A stretch of 64,000 bases of DNA from Mycobacterium sp. 3519A (GCF_900240945.1 NZ_OESG01000013.1:806001-870000), one strand, 5' to 3'. Shown: positions 17,555-26,464, numbered from the stretch's first letter. Notes: a model not told the origin generated them from the letters alone. A program made the numbers and translations.

Positions 17555-17947
17555 ATGCCAGCACCTCGATGGGTCGCCAAGGCCAACAAAGTCGGGCTGA
17601 ACCGCCTCACCAAGTTCGTCGCTCCGTGGGCGCCGGGATGGGCGGTCGTCATACATCGCGGGCGGAAGTCCGGCAGGACGTTCCGGACGCCGCTGTGGGC
17701 CTTCCGGCGTGGCAACGGATATGTGATCGCGTTGACCTATGGGCCCGACGCGGACTGGGTGCGCAACGTTCTCGCCGCGGGTGGCTGCGAACTCGAGAGC
17801 CGACGACGGCGCTACCAGCTCGGGGCTCCGCGGCTGTACCGCGATGAGAACGCTTCCGACATGCCGGCGTTCATTCGGTTCATGCTGCGTCGCGTCATCA
17901 AGGCGCCCGAATTCCTCGGTCTCGACATCGTCGGCAATCAACCGTGA
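17555..17947 (+). CDS. Nitroreductase/deazaflavin (F420)-dependent family protein (DUF385-like)
   Basis: A 130-residue split-barrel protein. Hallmarks are VIHRGRKSGRTFRTPLWAFRRGNGYVIALTYGPDADWVRNVLAAGGCELE and a C-terminal RDENASDMPAFIRFMLRRV. This pattern belongs to the actinobacterial F420-binding Ddn-like group, although the N-terminal helix differs. Members reduce quinones or nitro compounds with reduced F420. The ATG at 17555 has a GTGAGGAG ribosome site. It diverges from a TetR gene that probably regulates it. Confidence 0.85.
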   Translation: MPAPRWVAKANKVGLNRLTKFVAPWAPGWAVVIHRGRKSGRTFRTPLWAFRRGNGYVIALTYGPDADWVRNVLAAGGCELESRRRRYQLGAPRLYRDENASDMPAFIRFMLRRVIKAPEFLGLDIVGNQP

Positions 17948-17978
17948 CCGCAGCAGCTACCGCGTACGGTCATCGACC

Positions 17979-19145
17979 ATGGGAAGTCAGGTTGTGGCGC
18001 GGGCCCGCGGTATGCGCGAAGTGGTGATGGCCGAGGCCGAGGAGTCGGAGCGACTGCGCACCTTGACGCCAGGGATCGTCGAGCAGATGTGGGCCAGCGG
18101 ACTGATGACGTCGTTCAACCCCGTCGCCGCGGGCGGAGTCGAGCCGTCGTTCGCCGAGATGATCGAGACGTGGATCGAAATGGCTTGGCAGGACGGCTCA
18201 TTCGGCTGGTGTGGGATCGCTAACCTGCCGTCGACGTTCGCCGCGGCGTCGTATCTGCCCGACGAGGGCTTCGCCGAGGTGTTCACCGCCAACGACAACC
18301 GCATCACGATGGGCGGGCAGTTCTTCCCCAACGGCCAGGGGCACGCGGTGGACGGCGGCTACCGGTTGACCGGGTCGTGGAGCTTCGGCTCGGGCACCGG
18401 GCATGCGGAGTACATCGCGGCCGGCTTCATGCCGATGGACGACGGCGAGGTCCGCTGGGTCAGCGAGAGCCTACCGGATATGCAGGTGGCGATCGTGCCG
18501 CGCTCAGACGTCACTTTCACCGACGGCTGGTTTGTCCAGGGACTCAAGGGAACCGGGTCCTACGACTACAACGCCGCGGACGTCTTCGTGCCGGGGTACC
18601 GGACGTTTGCATTGTTCGCCCGTGAACCGCACCGCGGTTCGTCGCCCGCGACCAGGATGGGGCTGATGCCCGTCACCGCAGCGGGGCACGCGTCGTGGGC
18701 GCTGGGGGTGGCCAAGAGCATGCTCGACGACGTCGAGGAGTTGGCCGCCACGAAGTTCCGGATGAGCGACATGGCCTCGCTGGCCAGTCGGCCGACGTTC
18801 CAGAAAGGGTTGGCGCATCACGTCGCATCGTGGCGGGCCGCCCGGCTGCTGGTGCTCGACGCGTTCACGACCGCCGAGGCGGCCGTCGCCGCGGGGGAGG
18901 AACTGACGCCGGCGTTGCGCGCGGATATGCGGGTGGCCGCCGTCTACGCCACCGACGTCGCACGCGCGTGCGGCGAGTGGGCGCACCTTGTCGCGGGCAC
19001 CAGTTCGATCCGCGAGGGCAGTCGCCTGGAGCGGGCCTTCCGCGATCTCTACACTGGAACGCAGCACGCCTTCATCAGCGAGAAGGTGGCCATCGACGCA
19101 GCCCAAGTCTGGCTCGGCATCATCGAAGACCAGCCAGGCCTGTAG
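17979..19145 (+). CDS. Acyl-CoA dehydrogenase-fold flavoprotein (HsaA-like monooxygenase group)
   Basis: A 388-residue protein of the acyl-CoA dehydrogenase superfamily. The segments YRLTGSWSFGSGTGHAEYI, LKGTGSYDYNAADVFVPGYRTF and the C-terminal helical domain with LVAGTSSIREGSRLERAFRDLYTGTQHA match group D flavin-dependent monooxygenases, such as HsaA and 4-hydroxyphenylacetate 3-hydroxylase oxygenases, and related dehydrogenases. A reductase partner is not adjacent. The ATG at 17979 follows a TACGGT box by 8 bases, so it is probably leaderless. A longer reading frame from 17739 overlaps the previous gene and is rejected. The substrate is unknown. Confidence 0.85.
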   Translation: MGSQVVARARGMREVVMAEAEESERLRTLTPGIVEQMWASGLMTSFNPVAAGGVEPSFAEMIETWIEMAWQDGSFGWCGIANLPSTFAAASYLPDEGFAEVFTANDNRITMGGQFFPNGQGHAVDGGYRLTGSWSFGSGTGHAEYIAAGFMPMDDGEVRWVSESLPDMQVAIVPRSDVTFTDGWFVQGLKGTGSYDYNAADVFVPGYRTFALFAREPHRGSSPATRMGLMPVTAAGHASWALGVAKSMLDDVEELAATKFRMSDMASLASRPTFQKGLAHHVASWRAARLLVLDAFTTAEAAVAAGEELTPALRADMRVAAVYATDVARACGEWAHLVAGTSSIREGSRLERAFRDLYTGTQHAFISEKVAIDAAQVWLGIIEDQPGL

Positions 19146-19162
19146 CCGTCCTTGCCGCGAGG

Positions 19163-19209
19163 CTGTAGTTATCGCGGGAAAGTGCGAGTGGGTCGCACGG
19201 TAACTACAG
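19163..19209. terminator. Large hairpin between convergent genes
   Basis: The arms CTGTAGTTA (19163-19171) and TAACTACAG (19201-19209) are a perfect 9-bp inverted repeat. Inside them lies a second stem GTGCGA/TCGCAC with a GTGGG loop. The unpaired strand carries TCGCGGGAAAG (19172-19182). There is no U-tract. It follows the flavoprotein gene and reaches the stop of the opposing gene, so it probably terminates both transcripts. The 11-base segment recurs beside the hairpin at 45678-45734. Confidence 0.7.
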
Positions 19210-20067
19210 TTTCGCGGACGACGGGCGCCAACCGCGGGATACCAACGCCCTGCGCGCCCGCTCGACGATGTCGTCGGGCCTGTCTTCCTTGACGACTTGG
19301 TCGACAATCCAGCCGAGAGCCCGCGCTCTGCGCAGCGAGTTGATGTCGTTGACGTACTTGCGACGGTTGGTTTGATGTAGTTCTCCGTCGTACTCCGATA
19401 CCACGAAGAAGTCCTCCCATCCCATGTCGGCCATCCGAACCAGGCGGCCGCGCCCCTCGACGATGGGTATTTGCGTTGTCGGCCTTGGCAATCCGGCGTC
19501 GATGTAGAGCAATCGCAGCCAGGATTCCTGCAGCGACGCGGCGCCGCCGTCGACGAACGGGAGCACAGCGCGCAGTGCCTTCAGGCCGCGTGCGCCTCGG
19601 TATCGCTTGGCCAGCACCAACACGTCCTCGGTCGAGAAGACCTGCGAGTGCATCAGGGCGTCGAGTCGCGCGACGGCCTCGCCCCGCGGCAGATAGCGGC
19701 CCAGGTCGAACGCCGTCCGAGCCCGCGTCGTCACCGGCACGCCTGCCACCTTGGTGATCTCGTCGTCGGCCAGTTTCTCGTCGCGAGCCACGAGCCCGGC
19801 GGGGGAGCGGCTTCTGTTCCAGATCAACTCGATCGGGATGTCGACGTCAACCCACTGCGCGCCGTGCAACGCAGAGGCCGCCACTCCCGCGATGACGCCG
19901 TGGCGGCCGGATCGCAACCACGCGCCCTCGATCCGGTCGAGCAGCGTCACCTGATGCCGCTTCGGGACGTACACGTCGCGAAACATCCGCTGATGCCAGA
20001 ACCGCAACTCGTGCTCGGTCAGCTCCCCCGCTGCCATCGCCTCGCTGCCGAGAAACACCTGCCGCAT
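19204..20067 (-). CDS. DUF559-type/AbiEi-antitoxin-like protein of unknown function
   Basis: A 287-residue protein. The ATG at 20067 begins MRQVFLGSEAMAAGELTEHELRFWHQRMFRDVYVP, a start I recall from many mycobacterial paralogues. The N-terminal region resembles the winged helix and TA-like AbiEi domain. The C-terminal part (LVRMADMGWEDFFVVSEYDGELHQTNRRKYVNDINSLRRA) has the DUF559/Vsr-like endonuclease fold with Asp, Glu and Tyr/His positions that could be catalytic. No toxin partner is adjacent, so a TA role is not supported. Its stop lies inside a large hairpin. Confidence 0.7.
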   Translation of the reverse strand: MRQVFLGSEAMAAGELTEHELRFWHQRMFRDVYVPKRHQVTLLDRIEGAWLRSGRHGVIAGVAASALHGAQWVDVDIPIELIWNRSRSPAGLVARDEKLADDEITKVAGVPVTTRARTAFDLGRYLPRGEAVARLDALMHSQVFSTEDVLVLAKRYRGARGLKALRAVLPFVDGGAASLQESWLRLLYIDAGLPRPTTQIPIVEGRGRLVRMADMGWEDFFVVSEYDGELHQTNRRKYVNDINSLRRARALGWIVDQVVKEDRPDDIVERARRALVSRGWRPSSAKL

Positions 20068-20119
20068 GCCGGGATGCTCGCACCCCGCGACGACATGTCC
20101 GCGAGGCAGCAGCGAAAAC

Positions 20120-22720
20120 TCAGCCGCCCTTGAGGCGGATCTTCCACCGCACGAAGCTGACGTAGCCCACACAGATCGCTGCGAGCATCGCCATGTTGAA
20201 CCACCACGCGCCCGGCGTGTGCCGCCAATGCGAATCCTGTGGTGTGAGTGGACCGGGCACTAGTCGCAACAGGTCGATCGTCGACGCGGTGCTGGCGAAA
20301 CCCCAACGGGCAGGCGTGATCCACGACAACTGGTCCAACACGATGCGGCCGGTCACCGGGATCATGCCGCCCTGGAACACCAACTGCGACATGATCGCGA
20401 TGACCAGCAGTGGCATGATCTGCTCGTTCGACTTGGCCAGCGCCGAGAGCGCCAGGCCCGTCATCGCCGCCGCCACACAGCAGGCCGCCACGTCGACGTA
20501 CAACTCCAGCGTGCGTGGCGGTATCACCGCGCCGTGTTCGGTGGCCCCGGGACCCCACTTCTTGCCCCACACGTTGATGCCGACCACGATCGCGGACTGC
20601 AGCAACGCGAATCCGGCGAACACGAACACCTTGGCCAGGATGTACGCGGTCGTGGACAGCCCAACTGCCTGCTCGCGCAGGAAGATCGCCCGCTCGCCGA
20701 TCAGCGCGCGGATAGTCAATGCGGTGCCCATGAAGATCGCGCCGACGTTGAGCAGCACCAGGATCTGCCCCGGCTCGTTGGGCGCCTCACCGCCCTTGAT
20801 CGCCGGTACGGGCACACCGAAGCCGACGTCGCCGGGCACCGAAAGCGACAGCACACCCATGATGAACGGCAGGAACGCCAGGAAGACGAAGTACCCGCGG
20901 TCGGACACGATCAGGCGCATCTGGCGCCGCGCGATCGTCGAAAACTGCCGTCGCAGACTGGTTTTCGTCGGCTGGCCGAGATCGGTCGGTTTCTGGGCGG
21001 GCGGCGGTGGTGGCGGCGGACCGTGCTGCGCGAGGAAGCGTTGGTTCGCGGAGTCCGGATCGCCCGCGACGGTGCTGAAGATGTCCGCCCAATTGGTGGT
21101 GCCCATCGACGGGCCGATCTGGCTGGGCGGACCGTAGAACGCCGTCATGCCGCCGGGCGCCAACAGCAGCACCTGGTCGCACACGTCCAGGTACGTCAAC
21201 GAGTGCGTGACCACCAGCACCACACGGCCCGCGTCGGCGAGTTGGCGCAGCATCGTCATCACCTGACGGTCCAGCGCCGGGTCCAGGCCGGAGGTCGGCT
21301 CGTCGAGGATCAGCAGCGACGGGCCGGTGAGCAACTCCAGCGCCACCGACGCGCGCTTGCGCTGCCCGCCCGACAGCTTGTCCACGCGGGTGTCGAGGTG
21401 TTTGGTCATCTCGAGTTCCTCGAGCACCTCGTTGACCACCTGTTCGCGGTCGGCCTTGTTGGTGTCCGGCGGCAGCCGCAGTTCGGCGGCGTACATCAGC
21501 GCCTGCCGGACGGTCAGCTGGCCGTGTACCACGTCGTCCTGCGGCACCATCCCGATCCTGGACCGCAGCGACGCGTACTCGGCGTGCACGTCATGGCCCT
21601 CGAACGACACCGTGCCCGTCGTCGGGTGGGTGTACCCGGCCACCAGACGCGCGAACGTCGACTTGCCCGCACCCGACGGCCCGATCACCGCGGTCAACGT
21701 GCCCGGCCGCGCCGACATCGAGATGTTGTTCAGCAGCGTCTTGTTGCCCTCGATGGTCCACGTGACGCCGTGCACCTCCAGGCCGCCGGTGCGGGTCGCG
21801 GCCTCGGTCTCCGTGCGGCGCACCAGGGTTCCGCCACGGAACACCATGTCGATGTTGCCGATGGTGACGGTGTCGCCCTCGTGCAGCACCGCCGAGTCGA
21901 CGCGGGCGCCGTTGACGAATGTGCCGTTGATGCTGCGGTTGTCGACGATCTCGGTGCCGCTCGGGGTGGACACCAGGGTCGCGTGATGACGCGACGCCAG
22001 CACGTCGGGAATCACGATGTCGTTGTCGGTGGCCCGGCCGATCTTGATCGACCCCGGCGGCGCCTTCGGGGCGCCCCCCGGCCGCAGGATCTTGAGCATG
22101 CTCGTCGCGAGGTTGCCCTCGCTGGTGCGTGGTGCCGCCGTCGGCCCCAACTGGGTGACCGACTCCAGATCGGGGGAGGCGATCGACGCCTGCGACACCG
22201 GGGCAGGCCTGCGGACCGGCTGCGACGGACCGCTCGGATATGACTGCGGAGCCGACGGATAGCGCGCCTGCGTTCCCGACGGATACATCGGCTGGTGCGG
22301 CGGAACCGCGGTGGGCGGCCGCGTCGTCGGCCCCTGCGGCGGGTAGTTGGGAGCGGGCCGCGGCGCGACGGGCACCGACGTGGTCTGCAGCGGTGTCCCC
22401 GCCGAACCCTGATGCCTGCCAACCTCGAACGTCAGCGCCGGACCGTCGGGATTGCCGACGTTGACCTGCATGCCGTCGTGGATGTCGGCGGTCGGCACCC
22501 GGCGGCCATTGGCGTACAGGCCGTTGAGGCTGCCGTTGTCGATCGCGACCCACCGGCCCTGGTCGAACCGCAGCACCAGGTGCGCGCGCGAGATCAGCGG
22601 GTTGCCCACACGGACGTCGGCGCGCAGATCGCGGCCGACGACGACATCGTTGCCGGGCGCGAACGTTCGCGTGGAGCCCTCGTACCGAACGGTCAGCGCG
22701 GGCGGATTAGGTCGGCTCAT
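20120..22720 (-). CDS. FHA domain-containing ABC transporter (Rv1747-like exporter)
   Basis: An 866-residue half-transporter, nearly the same length as Rv1747. An FHA domain at about residues 15-100 (VVVGRDLRADVRV, ISRAHLVLRF, NGSLNGLYANG) is followed by a Pro/Ser/Thr-rich linker and a second FHA domain at about 220-300 (IKIGRATDNDIVIP, SRHHATLV, NRSINGTFVNG). The ATPase follows with Walker A GPSGAGKST, signature LSGGQRKR and Walker B LLILDEPTSG. The last 250 residues are an ABC-2 type membrane domain. In M. tuberculosis the homologue is phosphorylated by PknF in the linker and is linked to export of lipid-linked glycans. No Ser/Thr kinase gene is adjacent here. Confidence 0.95.
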   Translation of the reverse strand: MSRPNPPALTVRYEGSTRTFAPGNDVVVGRDLRADVRVGNPLISRAHLVLRFDQGRWVAIDNGSLNGLYANGRRVPTADIHDGMQVNVGNPDGPALTFEVGRHQGSAGTPLQTTSVPVAPRPAPNYPPQGPTTRPPTAVPPHQPMYPSGTQARYPSAPQSYPSGPSQPVRRPAPVSQASIASPDLESVTQLGPTAAPRTSEGNLATSMLKILRPGGAPKAPPGSIKIGRATDNDIVIPDVLASRHHATLVSTPSGTEIVDNRSINGTFVNGARVDSAVLHEGDTVTIGNIDMVFRGGTLVRRTETEAATRTGGLEVHGVTWTIEGNKTLLNNISMSARPGTLTAVIGPSGAGKSTFARLVAGYTHPTTGTVSFEGHDVHAEYASLRSRIGMVPQDDVVHGQLTVRQALMYAAELRLPPDTNKADREQVVNEVLEELEMTKHLDTRVDKLSGGQRKRASVALELLTGPSLLILDEPTSGLDPALDRQVMTMLRQLADAGRVVLVVTHSLTYLDVCDQVLLLAPGGMTAFYGPPSQIGPSMGTTNWADIFSTVAGDPDSANQRFLAQHGPPPPPPPAQKPTDLGQPTKTSLRRQFSTIARRQMRLIVSDRGYFVFLAFLPFIMGVLSLSVPGDVGFGVPVPAIKGGEAPNEPGQILVLLNVGAIFMGTALTIRALIGERAIFLREQAVGLSTTAYILAKVFVFAGFALLQSAIVVGINVWGKKWGPGATEHGAVIPPRTLELYVDVAACCVAAAMTGLALSALAKSNEQIMPLLVIAIMSQLVFQGGMIPVTGRIVLDQLSWITPARWGFASTASTIDLLRLVPGPLTPQDSHWRHTPGAWWFNMAMLAAICVGYVSFVRWKIRLKGG

Positions 22721-22774
22721 CGGGACCGACTCTATCGGGGTTGCGGCCGAATGCGGTGCTGGTCTGCTGGCGCG

Positions 22775-23131
22775 TCAGGACGCCACGCCGACGCGCCACC
22801 GGGCGGTGTCGGTGATCTGTTGCAGCGCGGCGATCCGCCGGCCCCGTGTGGTGATGACGTGGGCGAAGGTGGCGTCGACGGCGGAGCCCCCGTCGCGGGC
22901 CGTGCCCCGGTACCGGCCGAGCACCACGACGCGCTCGTCGTCGACGCACAGGTACTCCTGCGGATCGACGTGGATGTCGTACTCGGTGGCGATGCGCCCC
23001 CACACGCTGACGATCATGTCGGCAGCGCCGCGGTGCTCACCGCCGACCCCGTGCGGCATGCCTGCACTCACCGTGCCGACGAAATCGTCTGTGAGCAAAC
23101 CGAATAGAGCTTCGCCGTCGGCGTGAGCCAT
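22775..23131 (-). CDS. NTF2/SnoaL-like protein, start codon uncertain
   Basis: At least 118 residues with a SnoaL-like pattern: MAHADGEALFGLLTDDFVGTVSAGM, HRGAADMIVSVWGRI, and EYLCVDDERVVVLGRYRGTARDGGSAVDATFAHV. From ATG 23131 the domain would lose most of its first helix. The frame stays open upstream and encodes IATAQRLYDA directly before this ATG, which looks like the missing helix, but no ATG, GTG or TTG lies between it and the upstream stop. An ATT at 23161 is the best candidate start. Function unknown. It is 54 bases upstream of the FHA-ABC gene. Confidence 0.75.
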   Translation of the reverse strand: MAHADGEALFGLLTDDFVGTVSAGMPHGVGGEHRGAADMIVSVWGRIATEYDIHVDPQEYLCVDDERVVVLGRYRGTARDGGSAVDATFAHVITTRGRRIAALQQITDTARWRVGVAS

Positions 23132-23293
23132 CGCATCGTAGAGCCGTTGCGCCGTTGCAATGGGAGTGGACCCCGCGAGCGCCGAGGAGATCGTCGAGCA
23201 GTGCGCGCGGGCGCTGATACCGGCTGGTTAACTTTTCGACTTCGCTACGGCGCGTCGAGCGGCCCCGCGCTTGCATTCGTGATCTGCTGAGGC

Positions 23294-23743
23294 ATGCGGT
23301 CTGTGAAAGCCACCGCATGGCGGCACGGCAAACTGGGACGAGCGGTGCTGCTGGTGTGCGCGGCGCTGATCGTCCCGCCGGCGACGGCGAGTGCGGAGCC
23401 GGGCGGCGCCATCGGCACCGACGACCGCGGCTTCATCGACAAGGCGGCCAGGTGCGACGCGCCGAAATCCGCCCTGGCCCTCGGACGCACCGAACAGTCG
23501 CTGGTCGCGATCTGCGTCGACGACAGCGGCCACTACGAATACCGCGGGATGCGCGTCAAGGACGACTACGCGCTCAAGGTGCCCGGCGCCGTGATGCTGG
23601 CAGGCAAGTACGTGGCGCGCAACGCCAACTTCACCTACATCTTCTCGCCGAAGGAACTGATGATCCTGCAGGGCTGGGGATGGGTGATCCGCAAGGAGCC
23701 GATGGTCGCGTTCGTCGAGCCGCGACTACCCGTCGGCGGATAG
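23294..23743 (+). CDS. Small secreted protein of unknown function
   Basis: A 149-residue protein with a clear signal peptide: basic start RSVKATAWRHGKLGR, hydrophobic core AVLLVCAALIVPPATA, and likely cleavage after ASA near residue 34. The mature part (GGAIGTDDRGFIDKAARCDAPKSALALGRTEQSLVAICVDDSGHYEYRGMRV) has two Cys, which could form one disulphide, and a beta-rich pattern. Similar proteins occur as mycobacterial hypothetical exported proteins. The start ATG is at 23294. It diverges from the NTF2-like gene, and its 3' end overlaps the DHFR-like gene by 18 bases. Confidence 0.8.
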   Translation: MRSVKATAWRHGKLGRAVLLVCAALIVPPATASAEPGGAIGTDDRGFIDKAARCDAPKSALALGRTEQSLVAICVDDSGHYEYRGMRVKDDYALKVPGAVMLAGKYVARNANFTYIFSPKELMILQGWGWVIRKEPMVAFVEPRLPVGG

Positions 23744-24355
23744 GCGATCGGGCGCGCTCATGTCACCGGTTGCGGGGACGCCGTCGGCGAGTGCGTAGCG
23801 CAGGAACACGGTGCCCTTCGCGCTGGCGGCCGGCGGTTCGAGCAGGGTGAGGTTGGTGGGCACCGCGCCGCCGTCGAACACCTTCTTGCCGACGCCGAGG
23901 ACGATCGGGTGCACCCAGAGGTCGAGGCGGTCGAAGAGCTTCTCCCGCAACAGGGTCTGCACCAGATTCAGGCTGCCGACCACCCGCACCTGCTCGTGCC
24001 GGTCACGGATCTCGCGCACCGCGGCGGCCAGATCCGGGCCGAGTTGCGTCGACCCGGCCCACGCGAGGTCGGGCGTGCCGCGGGAGGCCACGTACTTCGG
24101 GACGCGATTGAACAGGGTGCCGAACTCGTCGTCCTGATGCGGCCAGTAGGCGGCGAAGATGTCGTAGGTCCGCCTGCCCAGCAGCAGCGCATCGGTGCCC
24201 TGGTAGGCGGCGTCGATCTGGGCGCCGACGGCGTCGTCGATCAGTGGCGCCTGCCAGCCGCCGAACGGGAAGCCCGCCGGGTCCTCGTCAGGGCCGCCGG
24301 GCGCTTGGCCGACGAAGTCGAGGGTGGCGAACAGTTCGATCTGAATGAGTCCCAT
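23726..24355 (-). CDS. Dihydrofolate reductase-family (RibD C-terminal-like) protein
   Basis: A 209-residue protein with the DHFR/RibD-C fold: IQIELFATLDFVGQAPGG at the start, then TDALLLGRRTYDIFAAYWP, YVASRGTPDLAWAGSTQL, and VRVVGSLNLVQTLLREKLFDRLDLWVHPIVLGVGKKVF. These match the NADPH-binding and substrate segments of the family of YyaP/YwjB type, whose physiological reactions are mostly unknown. It is not the main folate DHFR. The 3' end overlaps a secreted-protein gene. It lies 30 bases downstream of the Old Yellow Enzyme gene on the same strand and may be in an operon with it. Confidence 0.87.
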   Translation of the reverse strand: MGLIQIELFATLDFVGQAPGGPDEDPAGFPFGGWQAPLIDDAVGAQIDAAYQGTDALLLGRRTYDIFAAYWPHQDDEFGTLFNRVPKYVASRGTPDLAWAGSTQLGPDLAAAVREIRDRHEQVRVVGSLNLVQTLLREKLFDRLDLWVHPIVLGVGKKVFDGGAVPTNLTLLEPPAASAKGTVFLRYALADGVPATGDMSAPDRLSADG

Positions 24356-24385
24356 GTCGAGGTAGACCTGGCGCGGGCCGCGGAC

Positions 24386-25582
24386 TCATCGCAGCGGCAG
24401 CAGCCAGTCCGGTGATCCGGTCACCACGCAGTGGGTGTGGCTGTAGATCGTCGACATGCAGATGTTGCAGTGCGTGCACGCCGAGCGCACCGCGCTGTCG
24501 GCCTGGATCCTGTTGATCAGATCGGGTTCGGCCAACAGCGCGCGACCCATCGCGACGAAGTCGAACCCTTCTGCCATCGCGAGGTCCATGGTCTCCCGGT
24601 TGGTGATGCCGCCGAGCAGGATCAGCGGCATCTTCAGTTCGGCGCGGAACAGCTTGGCGTCGCGCAACAGGTACGCCTCGCGATATGGGTACTCGCGGAA
24701 GAACTTCTTGCCGGCCATCCGGATGCCCCACCGCAGCGGCGGCTTGAACGCGCCGGCGAACTCCTTGACCGGCGCGCCGCCGCGGAACAGGTACATCGGG
24801 TTGACCAGTGAGCTGCCCGCGGTCAGTTCGATGGCGTCGAGGCCGCCGTCTTCTTCGAGCCACTTGGCCGTCTGCAGCGACTCGTCGGTCGAGATGCCGC
24901 CGCGCACGCCGTCGGCCATGTTGAGCTTCGCGGTCACCGCGATCTGGTCCTTGACGACGCGGCGGACCGCGGTCACCAGGCCGCGCGCCACCTTGGCCCG
25001 GTTCTCGAGTGAGCCGCCGAATTCGTCGGAGCGCCGGTTGATCAGCGGGCTGAGGAACGAGCTGGCGAAGTAGTTGTGGCCCAGATGGATTTCGACCGCG
25101 TCGAAGCCGCAGTCGATGGCGTAGCGGGCGGCGTCGGCGTGCGCTTTGATGATGTCGGCGATGTCGTCGCGGGTGGCCTTCCTGGCGAAGCGCATCGACA
25201 GCGGGTTGAAGAACCGCACCGGCGCGTACGCGGGCGCCTGCGTGGAGCGGGCGTTGGCGACCGGGCCGGCATGGCCGATCTGCGCGCTGATCGCGGCGCC
25301 CTCGGCGTGGATGGCCTCGGTCAGCTTCTTCAATCCCGGCAGGGCCTCGGGTCGCCACCAGACGGCGTTGCCCTCGGTGCGCCCACCCTTGGACACGGCC
25401 AGGTACGCCACCGTCGTCATGCCGACGCCGCCCGCGGCGGGCAATCGGTGATAGGTGATCAGGTCGTCGGTGACGAGCGCGTTCGGCGTCGACGCCTCGA
25501 ACGTCGCGGCCTTGATGATCCGATTGCGCAGCGTCACCGGGCCGAGTTTGGCCGGGGTGAACACATTGGGCTGAGTGTTCAT
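24386..25582 (-). CDS. NADH:flavin oxidoreductase, Old Yellow Enzyme family (Rv3359-like)
   Basis: A 398-residue FMN TIM-barrel oxidoreductase. The start is ATG 25582 (MNTQPNVFTPAKLGPVTLRNRIIKAATFE). Other motifs are AAISAQIGHAGP, the active-site AVEIHLGHNYFASSFLSPLINRRSDEFGGS, the phosphate-binding ILLGGITNRE and FVAMGRALLAEPDL, and a C-terminal Cys cluster ACTHCNICM. The Cys pattern resembles the Fe-S binding loop of enoate or 2,4-dienoyl-CoA reductase-type OYEs, but the protein lacks their large C-terminal domain. It probably reduces activated C=C bonds. A longer frame from 26374 runs antisense to folD and is rejected. It diverges from folD across 27 bp. Confidence 0.92.
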   Translation of the reverse strand: MNTQPNVFTPAKLGPVTLRNRIIKAATFEASTPNALVTDDLITYHRLPAAGGVGMTTVAYLAVSKGGRTEGNAVWWRPEALPGLKKLTEAIHAEGAAISAQIGHAGPVANARSTQAPAYAPVRFFNPLSMRFARKATRDDIADIIKAHADAARYAIDCGFDAVEIHLGHNYFASSFLSPLINRRSDEFGGSLENRAKVARGLVTAVRRVVKDQIAVTAKLNMADGVRGGISTDESLQTAKWLEEDGGLDAIELTAGSSLVNPMYLFRGGAPVKEFAGAFKPPLRWGIRMAGKKFFREYPYREAYLLRDAKLFRAELKMPLILLGGITNRETMDLAMAEGFDFVAMGRALLAEPDLINRIQADSAVRSACTHCNICMSTIYSHTHCVVTGSPDWLLPLR

Positions 25583-25609
25583 GCAGGGGAGCCTGCCACA
25601 ATGTGATCC

Positions 25610-26464
25610 GTGGGTGCGATCACACTGGACGGTAAGGCCACGCGCGACGAGATCTTCGTCGACCTCAAACATCGGGTTGCGGCCCTGACCGCGGCAGGCA
25701 GGACGCCCGGACTGGGCACGGTTCTGGTCGGCGACGACCCCGGATCGCAGGCCTATGTGCGCGGTAAGCACGCCGACTGCGCGAAGGTCGGCATCAACTC
25801 GATCCGGCGCGACCTGCCCGCCGACATCAGCCAGGCCAAGCTCGACGAGACCATCGACGAACTCAACGCCAACCCGGAGTGCACCGGGTACATCGTCCAG
25901 TTGCCGCTGCCCAAACATCTCAACGAGAACGCCGCGCTGGAGCGTGTCGACCCGGGCAAGGACGCCGACGGACTGCATCCGACCAACCTCGGCAGGCTGG
26001 TTCTCAACGAGCCAGCGCCGTTGCCGTGCACACCGCGCGGTATCGTGCACCTGTTGCGCCGCTACGAGGTGGAGATCGCGGGCGCCCAGGTGGTGGTGAT
26101 CGGGCGCGGCGTCACGGTCGGCAGGCCGCTCGGCCTGTTGCTGACGCGCCGGTCGGAGAATGCGACGGTGACGTTGTGCCACACCGCAACTCGGCATCTC
26201 CCTGAGCTGGCGCGCGAGGCCGACATCATCATCGCCGCGGCCGGGATGCCACACATGGTGACCGCCGAGATGGTGCGGCCAGGGGCCGCCGTGGTCGACG
26301 TCGGGGTGTCGCGCGACGCGGAAGGCAAGCTCGTCGGCGACGTGCATCCCGACGTGTGGGAAGTCGCGGGTCATGTATCGCCCAATCCGGGCGGGGTGGG
26401 CCCGCTGACGCGGGCGTTCCTGCTGACCAACGTCGTCGAGCGCGCCGAAGCCTTGGCCAAGTGA
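25610..26464 (+). CDS. folD: Bifunctional methylenetetrahydrofolate dehydrogenase/cyclohydrolase
   Basis: A 284-residue FolD. It interconverts 5,10-methylene-THF, 5,10-methenyl-THF and 10-formyl-THF with NADP. Signature segments are [14 protein letters not shown] (catalytic Lys), [38 protein letters not shown], the NADP loop [17 protein letters not shown] and the C-terminal [13 protein letters not shown]. The sequence is close to the M. tuberculosis protein from memory. GTG 25610 follows a CACAAT box by 7 bases, so it may be leaderless. It overlaps the next gene by 4 bases. Confidence 0.97.
   Translation: MGAITLDGKATRDEIFVDLKHRVAALTAAGRTPGLGTVLVGDDPGSQAYVRGKHADCAKVGINSIRRDLPADISQAKLDETIDELNANPECTGYIVQLPLPKHLNENAALERVDPGKDADGLHPTNLGRLVLNEPAPLPCTPRGIVHLLRRYEVEIAGAQVVVIGRGVTVGRPLGLLLTRRSENATVTLCHTATRHLPELAREADIIIAAAGMPHMVTAEMVRPGAAVVDVGVSRDAEGKLVGDVHPDVWEVAGHVSPNPGGVGPLTRAFLLTNVVERAEALAK

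Noticed and set aside
20534..22243. A 569-codon plus-strand frame opposite the FHA-ABC gene
   Set aside because: It is a shadow of the ABC transporter gene, whose Walker motifs and FHA domains are unambiguous.
25583..26374. N-terminal extension of the Old Yellow Enzyme frame by 264 codons
   Set aside because: The extension is antisense to folD, and the enzyme begins normally at the ATG at 25582.
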